The position numbers and the translations under genes are program-made. Of a DNA stretch of 64,000 nt, positions 26,281 to 35,552 are shown piece after piece. The stretch lies in the NCBI RefSeq assembly GCF_001456155.1, contig NZ_CP013293.1, forward strand, positions 2,790,001 through 2,854,000, given 5' to 3'. Source of the stretch: Chryseobacterium sp. IHB B 17019 (GTDB lineage Bacteria > Bacteroidota > Bacteroidia > Flavobacteriales > Weeksellaceae). Under the pieces are notes generated by a model. That model ran no database searches. It was given only the letters and a program-made list of their open reading frames with translations, and was not told where the DNA came from. Numbering within the stretch: the stretch's first letter is position 1; every line of letters starts with the position of its first letter.

Positions 26281-28674
26281 ATGAAAAAAATTCTGGCTCT
26301 TCTATGTATTTCTGCATACATGCTGTTTTCTGCACAAGATTCACTAAAGACTGAGACAAAAATCATAACTAAAGACACAAAATTCGGGCTCGCTTTAAGC
26401 GGAGGCGGAGCAAAAGGTTTTGCACATATCGGGATTTTAAAAGTTATAGATTCCCTGGGAATAAAGGTAGACTATATCACGGGAACGAGTATGGGTGGTA
26501 TTTTGGGAGGGCTATACGGCATGGGCTACAACGGAGAGGAATTAAAAAAAATAGTTTACTCCACCGACTGGAAAAGAGTTTTAAGTAATAAAATCCCTTA
26601 CAATAAGGTAAATATCAGCGAGAAAGATGAGTACAATAAATATATCATAGAATTTCCGGTTGCAGGCGGCCTGCCTACATTACCAAGCTCTTTTATAGAA
26701 GGGCAATATATGTCTGAAGTACTCAATACACTCACTTTCCCGGCAAAACATATCAATGATTTCAGCAAGCTCCGCATTCCTGTACAGCTTACCTCTTCTG
26801 ATATCGTAAACGGCGGACTTGTCATGCAGAAAAAAGGCTCGCTGCCATTGGCAATACGGTCTACATTAGCCATTCCAGCTGCTTTTGCTCCGGTATATAT
26901 TGATGGGAAACTTCTTGTAGACGGTGGGCTGGACCGCAATTTTCCGGTACAAGAAGTGAAAAATATGGGTGCAGATTATATTATCGGGGGATACACAGGC
27001 TTCAGACTTTTCACAAAAAAGGAAATAGAAAATCCTATGAAAATGATCTACCAGACCCATGCCTTTCATTCTGTTCAGGATTATAACCTGCAAAAGAAAA
27101 TGTCGGATATTTTGGTTGATTTTGTAGCGCCTCTTAATAATTACACTACAAAAGACTTTAAAAAATATAAAGAAATCATTAAAATTGGCGAACAGGAAGC
27201 TAAAAAACATATTCCGGAATTTGTTGCTTTAGCAGATCAACAACGTAGGCTGGGAATTATTTATGATCATAAACTGATTGAAGAAGTAAAGAAACCCACC
27301 ATAAAATTCACATACAGCGAAGACAACGGTACCCCTTTAAATAATCTTTCCGAAATAGAAAGCATTAAAAATGTCATGGGCTTAACCGAGGGGCAATACT
27401 ATGACGCAAAAACTGTAAATGAATCCATTGACAAAATTTTTGGTATGAGGCAATACGAAAAGGTTTATTATACTTATACAGATTCTGAGGATGGTCTGAT
27501 CATGAATACTTTTATAAAAAGGGTAAGAGCAGGAGCTTTTAAGCTTGCATTACATTATGATAATGAACAGTCTGTTGGTATTATCGTAAACTATACTTAC
27601 CGGAATATTGCACACAGGTTTCGCGCCCTGGCTACGATAGATATTTCCGAACGTTTCAAAGCCCGTCTGCAGTTTCAAAAATTTCTGGACAACAGTTTAC
27701 GCTGGTGGATCAGTGCCGAAGGAACCACCTATCATCTGAAAAGTAATGACTTTCTGCTTCGGTCAAGTAGTGAATTTGACTACGACACAGGCAGTTTCAA
27801 CAGCCCTGATTATATTTACCGAAACACCAACGTCAATACAGCTATTAATTACAACCTTGTTCCCAATGCAATGGCATCATTAGGAATTGAATATAATACT
27901 GAAAAAATTAATCGTTCTACAGATAAATTAGGTCAGGTATTAACAGGTGTCAGCTCAGACAATAAGGTATATCAGCATAATAATTTTGGTATATTTTTTA
28001 AATTCAACCAGAATAATCTGAACGAAAGATATTATCCAACCTCCGGAAATAATCTACAGGTTATGACGAAATATTATTTTGGAGATCAATACAAATTATA
28101 TAATTTAGAAAATGTACAGCCGTATCTTTATGAATATCTGAATCCGGTTACCTCATATTATAATGTTCCAAAAAATCTATTAAGCATCACAATTAACGAA
28201 AATTTTGTTCTTCCAATTACCAAAAGGCTCGCCATAAGAACCAATGCTTTTTTGGGAGCACATTTCTCATCTAAAAATACAGATGTACGTCTAAGTTCGG
28301 GCTTAGATTCAGAAGAAAAGAGTCCTTATTTATTTTTAAATCAAAAATATAACCTTGGCGGAAGCGAGTACAATTTTAGCGGAACCAATCCGGAATTTAA
28401 TGGTCTTAGACAAAAAGAAATACCCGCAAATTCTTTTGCCAAACTGAGAATGGATGTTCAGTATAATATTTACAAGCATCTTTATCTTACTCCTTCTTTT
28501 CAGTATGGAAGAGGAAGTGATGAGCTTTCACCTTTTAAAAACAGTACAGGTTTCTATGGGTATGGTCTTAATTTGGGATACGAATCTATTCTAGGACCTA
28601 TCAATATTAATGTTTCTAAAAATAATATTATTAATTTCTGGAGAGTATATTTCAGTATAGGCTTTAAGTTTTAA
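26281..28674 (+). CDS. Patatin-like phospholipase fused to an outer-membrane barrel
   Basis: 797 residues. Signal peptide to about residue 18, then a patatin domain: oxyanion-hole loop SGGGAKG (40-46), nucleophile S70 in GTSMG and catalytic D214 in DGG, so the Ser-Asp dyad is intact. After about residue 300 a POTRA-like segment (LTEGQYYDAKTVNESIDKIF) leads into a C-terminal beta-barrel of roughly 370 residues, ending in GFKF with a terminal Phe. The layout is that of PlpD-type (type Vd) proteins, where the barrel holds or exports a lipase. Its stop is 8 nt from the stop of the convergent ABC gene, with no terminator between. Confidence 0.9.
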   Translation: MKKILALLCISAYMLFSAQDSLKTETKIITKDTKFGLALSGGGAKGFAHIGILKVIDSLGIKVDYITGTSMGGILGGLYGMGYNGEELKKIVYSTDWKRVLSNKIPYNKVNISEKDEYNKYIIEFPVAGGLPTLPSSFIEGQYMSEVLNTLTFPAKHINDFSKLRIPVQLTSSDIVNGGLVMQKKGSLPLAIRSTLAIPAAFAPVYIDGKLLVDGGLDRNFPVQEVKNMGADYIIGGYTGFRLFTKKEIENPMKMIYQTHAFHSVQDYNLQKKMSDILVDFVAPLNNYTTKDFKKYKEIIKIGEQEAKKHIPEFVALADQQRRLGIIYDHKLIEEVKKPTIKFTYSEDNGTPLNNLSEIESIKNVMGLTEGQYYDAKTVNESIDKIFGMRQYEKVYYTYTDSEDGLIMNTFIKRVRAGAFKLALHYDNEQSVGIIVNYTYRNIAHRFRALATIDISERFKARLQFQKFLDNSLRWWISAEGTTYHLKSNDFLLRSSSEFDYDTGSFNSPDYIYRNTNVNTAINYNLVPNAMASLGIEYNTEKINRSTDKLGQVLTGVSSDNKVYQHNNFGIFFKFNQNNLNERYYPTSGNNLQVMTKYYFGDQYKLYNLENVQPYLYEYLNPVTSYYNVPKNLLSITINENFVLPITKRLAIRTNAFLGAHFSSKNTDVRLSSGLDSEEKSPYLFLNQKYNLGGSEYNFSGTNPEFNGLRQKEIPANSFAKLRMDVQYNIYKHLYLTPSFQYGRGSDELSPFKNSTGFYGYGLNLGYESILGPININVSKNNIINFWRVYFSIGFKF

Positions 28675-28682
28675 GAACAGTA

Positions 28683-30440
28683 TTAATTTTGCTGCTCTTC
28701 TTCCATTTCCACCTCGTGTCTCAGCTGGGCTTTGTACAAAGTCGCATAATATCCGTTTTTGTCTAAAAGCTCAAGGTGCTTTCCTTCTTCAACGATTTTC
28801 CCATGCTCCATTACGATGATTTTATCAGCCTTTTCAATGGTTGAAAGCCTGTGTGCAATGATAATTGACGTTCTGTTTTTGGTAATTTTTTCTGTTGCTC
28901 TCTGGATTAATTTTTCACTTTCGTGGTCGATGGAAGATGTAGCTTCATCCAAAATTAAAATCTTAGGATCGGATAAATAAGCTCTTAAAAACGATAACAA
29001 TTGTCTCTGTCCTAAAGAGATAGATGAGCCTCTTTCGCTCACTACATAATCATAACCTCCGGGAAGACTTTCAATAAAATCATCAACCTCAATTTCTTTT
29101 GCGCCTGCTTTTATTTTATCTAAAGTAATTGTATCATCCCCAAAAGCAAGATTTTCAAAAATACTTCCGTGGAATAAGAAAACATCCTGCAACACCACCC
29201 CGATGTGGCTTCTTAAATTATACAATTCATAATCTTTCAGGTCAATATCATCAATAAGAATTTTCCCTGAATTAATATCATAAAGTCTTGTAATAAGACT
29301 AATAATCGTAGATTTTCCGGCTCCAGTCGCTCCGACTATCGCTACCGTTTCACCCGGATTTACTTTAAAATCAATTCCCTTTAAAACTTCCTGCTTTTCA
29401 TCGTATGCAAAATGAACATTCTGGAATTCAATTTTTCCGGCAAAGTGATCTTTTTGCACTTTTCCGGTATTCGGCATCGAGTTTTCTTCATCCATTAATC
29501 CTAAAACCCTTTCTGCACCTACAATACCTCTCTGGATATTGTTGAATCGATCCGCAATTTGTCTCAACGGACGAATCAGCATCGAAATATATTGGATAAA
29601 GGCAATAACAACACCCGCACTGATCGTAATATAACCTCCATAAAATAAGATAAAACCTATGAAAAGTGAAGAAATTAGTTCGACCACAGGAAAGAACAAT
29701 GAGAAAATGAAAACCGTTCTCAATAATGCTCCTTTCAGGGTAATATTAATATCATCAAACTTCTTAAACTCAGATTCCTGTCTGTTGAAAACCTGGATGA
29801 TAGGCATTCCCGCCAGTCTTTCCTGTACAAAAGAGTTCTGATTGGCCGTCCAAGTTCTTTCATCACCAAAAGCCTTTTTTAATCTTTTCTGGAAAAACCT
29901 TGTAATCACCACCATTAAAGGTAAAATTGCCAACGTAATGTAACTCAGATGAACATTGGTACTGAACATCATCACCAAAACAAAAATAATTCTAAGGACA
30001 TCCCCGAAAACCATCAAAAAGCCGTCTGTATAAACCGTTGCAATGGTTTCAACATCTCCCACGGCTCTCGTTACCAACTGCCCGATCGGAGTTTTATCAA
30101 AAAAGGATGTCTTAAAATAAATAAGCTTACTGTAAAGCCTTTCCCTGATATCCCTGATTACATTTTGGGAGATATAATTGGAGAAATACACCAGGAAAAA
30201 GTTCAGGACCGTTTCCGCAAACACCAAACCTACCAAAATATAGATGTGTTTCATCATCAAAGCCTTATCCTGAAGCTTTGTGATGTCATTATCCACAACC
30301 TCCATGGTGAGATAAGGCCTGTAAGTAGAAACTATTGCCAATATAATGGAGATTACTAAAGTAAGGATGAACCAAGAACGAAACTTCATTCCGATAAAGA
30401 ACAACCTCTTTACAATCCCCCAGGTATCTTGTTTTTTCAT
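28683..30440 (-). CDS. ABC exporter, fused permease-ATPase (MsbA/MdlB-like)
   Basis: 585 residues. Six membrane helices (about 22-310) are followed by a nucleotide-binding domain. Walker A is GATGAGKST (370-378), the Q-loop glutamine lies in VVLQDVFLF, the signature is SLGQRQ (475-480, S instead of the usual first residues LSGGQ), Walker B is ILILDEA and the H-loop IIAHRLST. Homodimeric half-transporters of this type export lipids or drugs; the substrate is not predictable. A TATTTTTG element on the minus strand (30479-30486) lies 38 nt before the ATG. Confidence 0.93.
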   Translation of the reverse strand: MKKQDTWGIVKRLFFIGMKFRSWFILTLVISIILAIVSTYRPYLTMEVVDNDITKLQDKALMMKHIYILVGLVFAETVLNFFLVYFSNYISQNVIRDIRERLYSKLIYFKTSFFDKTPIGQLVTRAVGDVETIATVYTDGFLMVFGDVLRIIFVLVMMFSTNVHLSYITLAILPLMVVITRFFQKRLKKAFGDERTWTANQNSFVQERLAGMPIIQVFNRQESEFKKFDDINITLKGALLRTVFIFSLFFPVVELISSLFIGFILFYGGYITISAGVVIAFIQYISMLIRPLRQIADRFNNIQRGIVGAERVLGLMDEENSMPNTGKVQKDHFAGKIEFQNVHFAYDEKQEVLKGIDFKVNPGETVAIVGATGAGKSTIISLITRLYDINSGKILIDDIDLKDYELYNLRSHIGVVLQDVFLFHGSIFENLAFGDDTITLDKIKAGAKEIEVDDFIESLPGGYDYVVSERGSSISLGQRQLLSFLRAYLSDPKILILDEATSSIDHESEKLIQRATEKITKNRTSIIIAHRLSTIEKADKIIVMEHGKIVEEGKHLELLDKNGYYATLYKAQLRHEVEMEEEQQN

Positions 30441-30640
30441 TGTACGAATTGAAGAAAGAATTAAAATAAAATTCTCTGCAAAAATAAGACTTTATAATTT
30501 CCCAGCCTTTACAACTTGATGAATTCCTGATGAAAAATTCAGATCGATATTATTTATGGTATAGATATGTTTTTGTTTGTATTGGATTATAAATTCCCCC
30601 ATTAGTTTACTAGAAACTATTTCCAGCTTTCTGCACTCGC

Positions 30641-30699
30641 CATTTTACGGGTTTTTCGGGGCGGCGGCTTTGCCGCCGCCCCGAAAAACCCGTAAAATG
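30641..30699. repeat. GC-rich perfect palindrome, 28-bp stem
   Basis: Arms 30641-30668 and 30672-30699 are perfectly complementary with a TTT loop. The core GGGGCGGCGGC is extremely GC-rich for this genome. No T tract follows on either strand, so it is not a standard terminator. Confidence 0.85.
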
Positions 30700-30844
30700 C
30701 GCTCAAACAAATGCTACAAAACGAGGAACGAGTTTCGACGATTCAAATTTAAAACTATAGAGTCAATCCGGGCTAGGATTGCAGTCGTTCTTTAACCTTA
30801 GAGGTAGAATACAAAGTTTGTCCTCTCGAATACAAAAGCACTTA

Positions 30845-30880
30845 ATAAAAAAAGAGACAAACTCTCCAAGCCGTCTCTCT
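30845..30880 (-). terminator. Terminator of the hydrolase gene
   Basis: On the minus strand, AGAGAC-type arms (30853-30858 with 30873-30878) are followed by a run of Ts. Confidence 0.65.
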
Positions 30881-30898
30881 TCAATTCTATATAATATT

Positions 30899-31669
30899 TT
30901 AAATCACCTTTTTCAGCCAATTTAAAACATAGTCTGCTACTTCTTCCCAACCTTTTTCACCTGCAATAAAATGGCTTCTTCCTGGAAATTCCTTAAAATC
31001 GACAATACTGTTTTTGTCTTTATAAGCTCCCGCTATTTTTCTTGAAAAGGCAGCAGGAAAAATATTGTCGTTGGAACCTGCGATGAATAACAACGGTTCA
31101 TGAAGCTTTTGTAAATCTAATTTTGCTGAAGATTTAAATAACGGATCTCTCGCCAGTTTTCTACTTTCCGGAGCGGCAACCGTTTCGTACAGCTTATCAC
31201 TTTCTTCTTTTGAATAATTGTTGAAAAACGCTTTGTGATACCATTCTTTTGAACCTAAAAATACAGAGTTTCCTTTGAAGAAATTCACCACCGGCCAAAC
31301 GACTTTCACGGTAGAAAAAGGAGCCATTACATTTTTTGGAGGAGCACCGTCGATGCTTACTCCTGCAACAGCTTTTCCCATGTCAATCAATTTTTGAACC
31401 ATCAATCCACCGAATGAATGACCGATAATAATTGGCTTTTCAGGTAGTGTATCAATAAATTGTGATAAATAATTAACCACATCATCAAATCCTACATTTT
31501 TCAAATCAGAAGGAATATTTCTTTTTAATTGTTTCGGATCTCCGTCGTGTCCTGGATTTGCAGGAGTATGTACAGTATAACCCCGAGCTTCAAAATAAGT
31601 TTTCCATTCTTTCCAGCTTGTATTATTCACAAATAACCCATGAATTAATACGATAGTTTTTGTTTTCAT
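30899..31669 (-). CDS. Alpha/beta hydrolase
   Basis: 256 residues, no signal peptide. Nucleophile elbow GHSFGG with S85; oxyanion-region HGLFVNN (10-16); acid candidate in AGSNDNIFP; histidine in GRSHFIAGE. The catalytic triad order is normal. It is likely an esterase or lipase on small esters; the specific substrate is unknown. It is transcribed in the same direction as, and 82 nt downstream of, a Crp-like regulator gene that may control it. Confidence 0.87.
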   Translation of the reverse strand: MKTKTIVLIHGLFVNNTSWKEWKTYFEARGYTVHTPANPGHDGDPKQLKRNIPSDLKNVGFDDVVNYLSQFIDTLPEKPIIIGHSFGGLMVQKLIDMGKAVAGVSIDGAPPKNVMAPFSTVKVVWPVVNFFKGNSVFLGSKEWYHKAFFNNYSKEESDKLYETVAAPESRKLARDPLFKSSAKLDLQKLHEPLLFIAGSNDNIFPAAFSRKIAGAYKDKNSIVDFKEFPGRSHFIAGEKGWEEVADYVLNWLKKVI

Positions 31670-31751
31670 AATTTTTATTTTTATTGGTTTAATTATGAGA
31701 CAAAGTTGCGGAGATAAAATGAGGATAATTTTAACCTTGGTTAAAATCGTG

Positions 31752-32339
31752 CTATTTCCCTGAAATTCTTTTTCTTATCCTACTCAGAGACGGTCCCTGA
31801 ATCCCTAAATACGAAGAAATATGATACAGCGGAACATTATTGAAAATATCAGGATGTTGTTTTATTAAATCTAAATACCGTTCTTCAGGAGATTTTAAGA
31901 TAAACCCTTCGATTCTGGACATCGTAACATTGAAAGCTTCCTGAGCGAGAAGCCTGCCGAATTTTTCCCAACGATGCGATTGCTGATAAAGGGAAAGTAA
32001 ATCTGTATATCGGATATAAATAATTGTAGCATCCGTTAAAGCCTGTGTATGATAATCGCACGGAATCTGATTGATAAAGCTTTTAAAAGAGACCACAAAA
32101 CCGTTTGCAGAATATAGAAAAACATTTTTCTCTTCCCCCGTTTTTTCGTCAATGGTGTAAGATCGGAAAACACCATCCACAATAAACCCGAAATACGTGC
32201 AAACCGTTCCGCGAAGATTATAGAAATCACCTTTTTTATAACTTTTGGGCAGCCAATAATTTTCAGACATTTTAAAATCTTCTTCCGCAAGACCTGCGAA
32301 ATGATTGAGCGCGAAAGCCAGTTTTTCTATTGATTCCAT
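31752..32339 (-). CDS. Crp/Fnr-type transcriptional regulator
   Basis: 195 residues. The N-terminal cyclic-nucleotide-binding-like jelly roll (about 20-120) has GFIVDGVFRSY and NGFVVSFKSF but lacks a full cAMP phosphate-binding cassette, so the ligand is uncertain. The C-terminal helix-turn-helix is LYHISSYLGIQGPSLSRIRKRI. Members of this subgroup are common in Flavobacteriia next to small-molecule detoxification genes; here the neighbour is an alpha/beta hydrolase. Confidence 0.87.
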   Translation of the reverse strand: MESIEKLAFALNHFAGLAEEDFKMSENYWLPKSYKKGDFYNLRGTVCTYFGFIVDGVFRSYTIDEKTGEEKNVFLYSANGFVVSFKSFINQIPCDYHTQALTDATIIYIRYTDLLSLYQQSHRWEKFGRLLAQEAFNVTMSRIEGFILKSPEERYLDLIKQHPDIFNNVPLYHISSYLGIQGPSLSRIRKRISGK

Positions 32340-32372
32340 GGTTTTAAGCTTTAAGTTAAATCACAAATACGA

Positions 32373-32437
32373 TGGCTGAAGCTCTCGAATCCGCATTCAA
32401 TATTCAAAATCAATGGTGACTTCGAGAACCTCAGCCA
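32373..32437. repeat. Intergenic inverted repeat
   Basis: Arms 32373-32389 (TGGCTGAAGCTCTCGAA) and 32421-32437 pair at 15 of 17 positions across a 31-nt loop. It lies between the small membrane protein gene and the Crp-like gene. Confidence 0.6.
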
Positions 32438-32446
32438 CCAACATTA

Positions 32447-32788
32447 TTATAATTCTTCACTACCGATTTTCTCGATTTCCAAAGACGGCTTTTTTATTTG
32501 TTCTTTTGTAAATTTCTTTTCAAGATAGGTGTGAAATGTGTACACAACAACAATTGCAAACAGCCAGCTTATAAAATTAACAAATGTAAAACTTCCAAAA
32601 TTATTATTGCTCACAAACTCAGGATTTGTAAGTCTTTCATAAATTATATAACAAAAAAGAAATAACATCTGAAAACCAAGATAAATTGCAATGGCTAAAA
32701 GCCCCAGCTGCCATTTCGTTTTCCCGAATCTTTCAGCTAATCCAGCATAATATCTGTATGCTCCGATCATAATAAAAATTGACATCAT
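32447..32788 (-). CDS. Small membrane protein of unknown function
   Basis: 113 residues with two strong hydrophobic helices after a weakly hydrophobic start (about 28-50 and 70-87) and a charged C-terminal tail (KKFTKEQIKKPSLEIEKIGSEEL). It begins 20 nt downstream of the truA stop, so it is probably co-transcribed with truA. No domain recognised. The first two codons are both ATG; either may be used. Confidence 0.65.
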   Translation of the reverse strand: MMSIFIMIGAYRYYAGLAERFGKTKWQLGLLAIAIYLGFQMLFLFCYIIYERLTNPEFVSNNNFGSFTFVNFISWLFAIVVVYTFHTYLEKKFTKEQIKKPSLEIEKIGSEEL

Positions 32789-32808
32789 AATGTTTTTATT
32801 TAAATATT

Positions 32809-33543
32809 TTACTCAAATTCATACCCCACATCCACCAAATACAAACCATGCGCCGGTGCAGAAGTTCCCGCAGAATTACGGTTTTTATTTTCAATCACTT
32901 TTCTGAGATCTTCGGGTTTTATTTTTCCGGCCCCGATGTCCACCATTGTTCCCACTATTGCCCTCACCATATTTCTCAAAAAACGGTTGGCAGAAACTGT
33001 AAATTTTAGTTCACTCCCACTCTGCTCCCACTCCGCTTTGTATATTTTGCAGAGGTTGGTTTTGTTGTCGGTATGTAGTTTTGCGAAACTTGTAAAATCT
33101 TCATATTCAAATAAAATTTCACACGCTTCATTCATTGGATTAATATCCAAAGGCCTTCTCCAATGCTGCCACGCAAATTCTTCCGTAAAAGGATTTTTTT
33201 CTAATGAAATATAATATTCATAAGTTCTGTAGGTTGCATCAAAACGAGCATGAAAACCATCTTTTACCCTAAAAATTCTTTTAATCGAAATATCAGGGGG
33301 AAGAAAACTGTTCAGTTTGTGGGAAAGATTATCATCCAAAATTTTTTCCGTGTCAAAATGTGCGAAAATTTTCTTTGCATGAACTCCTGTATCAGTCCTT
33401 CCGGCACCCATTGTTTTAATCTCCTCCCTTAAAATCGTGGACAGTGCTTTTTCCAATTCTTCCTGCACGGAAACGGCATTCGGCTGAATTTGGTAACCGA
33501 AATAATTTTTACCGTTGTAAGAAAACTCAATAAAATACCTCAA
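32809..33543 (-). CDS. truA: tRNA pseudouridine(38-40) synthase TruA
   Basis: 244 residues. The catalytic aspartate D51 lies in the invariant GRTDTGVHA; RFDATYRTYEYYI and the C-terminal FLRNMVRAIVGTMVDIG are also characteristic. It converts uridines 38-40 of the tRNA anticodon stem to pseudouridine. TATTTTTG on the minus strand (33562-33569) sits 18 nt before the start. Divergent from lpxK. Confidence 0.96.
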   Translation of the reverse strand: MRYFIEFSYNGKNYFGYQIQPNAVSVQEELEKALSTILREEIKTMGAGRTDTGVHAKKIFAHFDTEKILDDNLSHKLNSFLPPDISIKRIFRVKDGFHARFDATYRTYEYYISLEKNPFTEEFAWQHWRRPLDINPMNEACEILFEYEDFTSFAKLHTDNKTNLCKIYKAEWEQSGSELKFTVSANRFLRNMVRAIVGTMVDIGAGKIKPEDLRKVIENKNRNSAGTSAPAHGLYLVDVGYEFE

Positions 33544-33561
33544 TGTGATAAAATAACTCTA

Positions 33562-33569
33562 CAAAAATA
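33562..33569 (-). promoter_or_regulatory. -7 element of truA
   Basis: TATTTTTG on the minus strand; no clear -33 TTG. Confidence 0.5.
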
Positions 33570-33611
33570 CTTTAATTTAATGAAATATTTGTTGAAAACT
33601 CATTCAGAATA

Positions 33612-33644
33612 TTGAAGCAAAGCGTCCAAAAATTATTATTTTTG
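33612..33644 (+). promoter_or_regulatory. Promoter of lpxK-PNP
   Basis: TTG (33612-33614), 22 nt, TATTTTTG (33637-33644). Only 7 nt separate it from the ATG at 33652, so the mRNA would be leaderless or nearly so. Confidence 0.65.
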
Positions 33645-33651
33645 CAATCGT

Positions 33652-34677
33652 ATGAAAAGATGGTACCTTTATCCTTTTTCCCTCGGTTATCATTTGGCAA
33701 CGGGTATCCGAAACACAATGTATGATCTGGGAATTTTAAAATCAACAAAATTCAAAACTCCGATAATATGCGTCGGAAACCTTTCTGTGGGCGGAAGCGG
33801 AAAATCACCGATGGTAATGTATCTTGCCCAGTTTTTAGCCAAACATTACAGAACGGGGGTCCTTTCCAGAGGTTACGGAAGGCTCACGAAGGGATATGCC
33901 GTCACCAATTATGAAAGCAATTATAAAATGGTAGGTGATGAAGCGATGCAATTATTTGAACGTTTCAAAAACCGTTTCGTAGTCGCTGTTTCCGAAGAAA
34001 GAGTTCCCGGAGCACAGAAAGTGATTTCAGACATGGATCTTGATGTTTTGGTGTTGGATGATGCCATGCAGCACAGAGCTATAAAACCTGGATTCAATAT
34101 CCTGATGACGGATTTTAATGACCCCTACTTTAAAGACCACCTGCTTCCTGCCGGAGATCTGAGAGAATCAAGAGCTGGATCAAAGAGAGCGGATATTATT
34201 ATGGTGAGCAAGTGTCCTGACGAACTTACGGAAGAAACCAAGCAATATTATATATCGAGAATCAGGCCGTCATACAAGCAAAAGGTTTTCTTTTCATCGA
34301 TCGGCTATGACGAAAATGTATACGGGAAAGAAAAAATGCTTCCTGATAATAACCTCAACTATTATGACATTCTCCTGATTACAGGAATTGCAAATCCGAA
34401 ACCTCTGTTGCAGCATCTGGCAAAATTTTCGCAGAGAGTAACCCATTTAAAATTCAGGGACCATCATAATTTTACGGATGATGATATTAAAAAAATCGTT
34501 GCCGAATATAAAAAACTGGGTGAATATAAATTAATTTTAACGACCGAAAAAGATTACGTCCGTCTTAAAACTTTTGACTATCTTAGAGATATTGTTTACT
34601 ACTGGCCTATCAATGTAATCATTGATAAAAAGGAAGAATTCAACCAAATCATCTTAGATTATGTTAGAAAAAATTAA
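33652..34677 (+). CDS. lpxK: Tetraacyldisaccharide 4'-kinase
   Basis: 341 residues. It phosphorylates the 4' position of the lipid A disaccharide precursor at the inner membrane. Walker A-like VGNLSVGGSGKSP (41-53), the SRGYGR motif and VLDDAMQHR are diagnostic, and an N-terminal hydrophobic stretch fits membrane association. The gene overlaps the PNP gene by 17 nt, an odd pairing of lipid A and purine salvage genes that implies coupled translation. Confidence 0.96.
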   Translation: MKRWYLYPFSLGYHLATGIRNTMYDLGILKSTKFKTPIICVGNLSVGGSGKSPMVMYLAQFLAKHYRTGVLSRGYGRLTKGYAVTNYESNYKMVGDEAMQLFERFKNRFVVAVSEERVPGAQKVISDMDLDVLVLDDAMQHRAIKPGFNILMTDFNDPYFKDHLLPAGDLRESRAGSKRADIIMVSKCPDELTEETKQYYISRIRPSYKQKVFFSSIGYDENVYGKEKMLPDNNLNYYDILLITGIANPKPLLQHLAKFSQRVTHLKFRDHHNFTDDDIKKIVAEYKKLGEYKLILTTEKDYVRLKTFDYLRDIVYYWPINVIIDKKEEFNQIILDYVRKN

Positions 34678-35476
34678 TCAGACGTCCAATTTTATTAAAA
34701 ACATCATTAAAGAAACACCCGATTTCGCGATCGTTCTGGGTTCGGGATTGGGAAAATTGCAGGATGAAGTTGAAATTATCCATTCCTTAGAATACAAAGA
34801 TATTCCCAATTTTCCACAGACAACCGTTGTAGGCCACGGCGGAAAATTAATCTATGGTATTCTTGAAGGCAAAAAAGTTCTGATGATGAGCGGCCGATTT
34901 CATTATTATGAAGGTCATTCCATTGAAGCAGTTGTCTTTCCGATCAGGGTTTTTCATCTCTTAGGAATTAAAAACCTGATACTTTCCAACGCTTCCGGCG
35001 GTATCAACCCGAACTACAGCATTGCCGATATTGCTATCGTAAAAGATCACATCAATATGATGCCTGAACATCCTCTTCGCGGCAGAAATATTGATGAATT
35101 GGGACCTCGTTTCGTTGATATGAGCGAGCCTTACAATAAAAAAATGATCACAATTGCTGAGCAGGTCGCTAAAGAAAACAACATTAAAATTCACCAGGGA
35201 GTTTATGTTGCTTTGCAGGGACCAACTTTCGAAACTCCCGCAGAATATGGCATGATCAAAGCAATCGGCGGCGATATGGTGGGGATGAGCACCGTTCCCG
35301 AAGTTATTGTTGCAAAACACATGGGTATGGATGTTTTCTGTATTTCCATCATAACGGATCTTGGCGGACCGGATATTGCCTATTCCATCTCTCACGAGGA
35401 AGTTTTGAATGCTGCCAATAAAGCCATGCCTAATGTAATTGATGTTGTAAAAGGCTTGGTAAAAAATTATTCTTAA
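34661..35476 (+). CDS. Purine-nucleoside phosphorylase (PNP family 2)
   Basis: 271 residues, the size of trimeric, inosine/guanosine-type enzymes. Phosphate-site VLGSGLG near residue 27, VVGHGGKLIYG, the SGRFHYYEGH segment, NASGGINPN, PTFETPAEY (substrate contacts) and MVGMSTVPEV are all in place. It splits purine nucleosides with phosphate for salvage. Starts inside lpxK. Confidence 0.95.
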   Translation: MLEKINQTSNFIKNIIKETPDFAIVLGSGLGKLQDEVEIIHSLEYKDIPNFPQTTVVGHGGKLIYGILEGKKVLMMSGRFHYYEGHSIEAVVFPIRVFHLLGIKNLILSNASGGINPNYSIADIAIVKDHINMMPEHPLRGRNIDELGPRFVDMSEPYNKKMITIAEQVAKENNIKIHQGVYVALQGPTFETPAEYGMIKAIGGDMVGMSTVPEVIVAKHMGMDVFCISIITDLGGPDIAYSISHEEVLNAANKAMPNVIDVVKGLVKNYS

Positions 35477-35552
35477 CCGCCATAGAAAATCTCAATCTCT
35501 TAAATTTCTCCTAATTCATGAGGAAACCTACCACAAATTGCGTTTCATTGTT

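Larger units (their letters stand above)
30441..30898. other. Intergenic block rich in secondary structure
   Basis: A 458-nt region between two minus-strand genes. From left to right: the ABC gene promoter (near 30479-30514), AT-rich sequence, a 59-nt GC-rich palindrome (30641-30699), a stretch with further small hairpins (30764-30781, 30800-30826), and the hydrolase terminator (30845-30880). A 72-codon open frame across the palindrome is a by-product of the repeat. Confidence 0.6.

Noticed and set aside
30577..30795. 72-codon plus-strand ORF
   Set aside because: Its middle is the translated GC-rich palindrome (Ala/Pro/Arg run); no coding character outside it.
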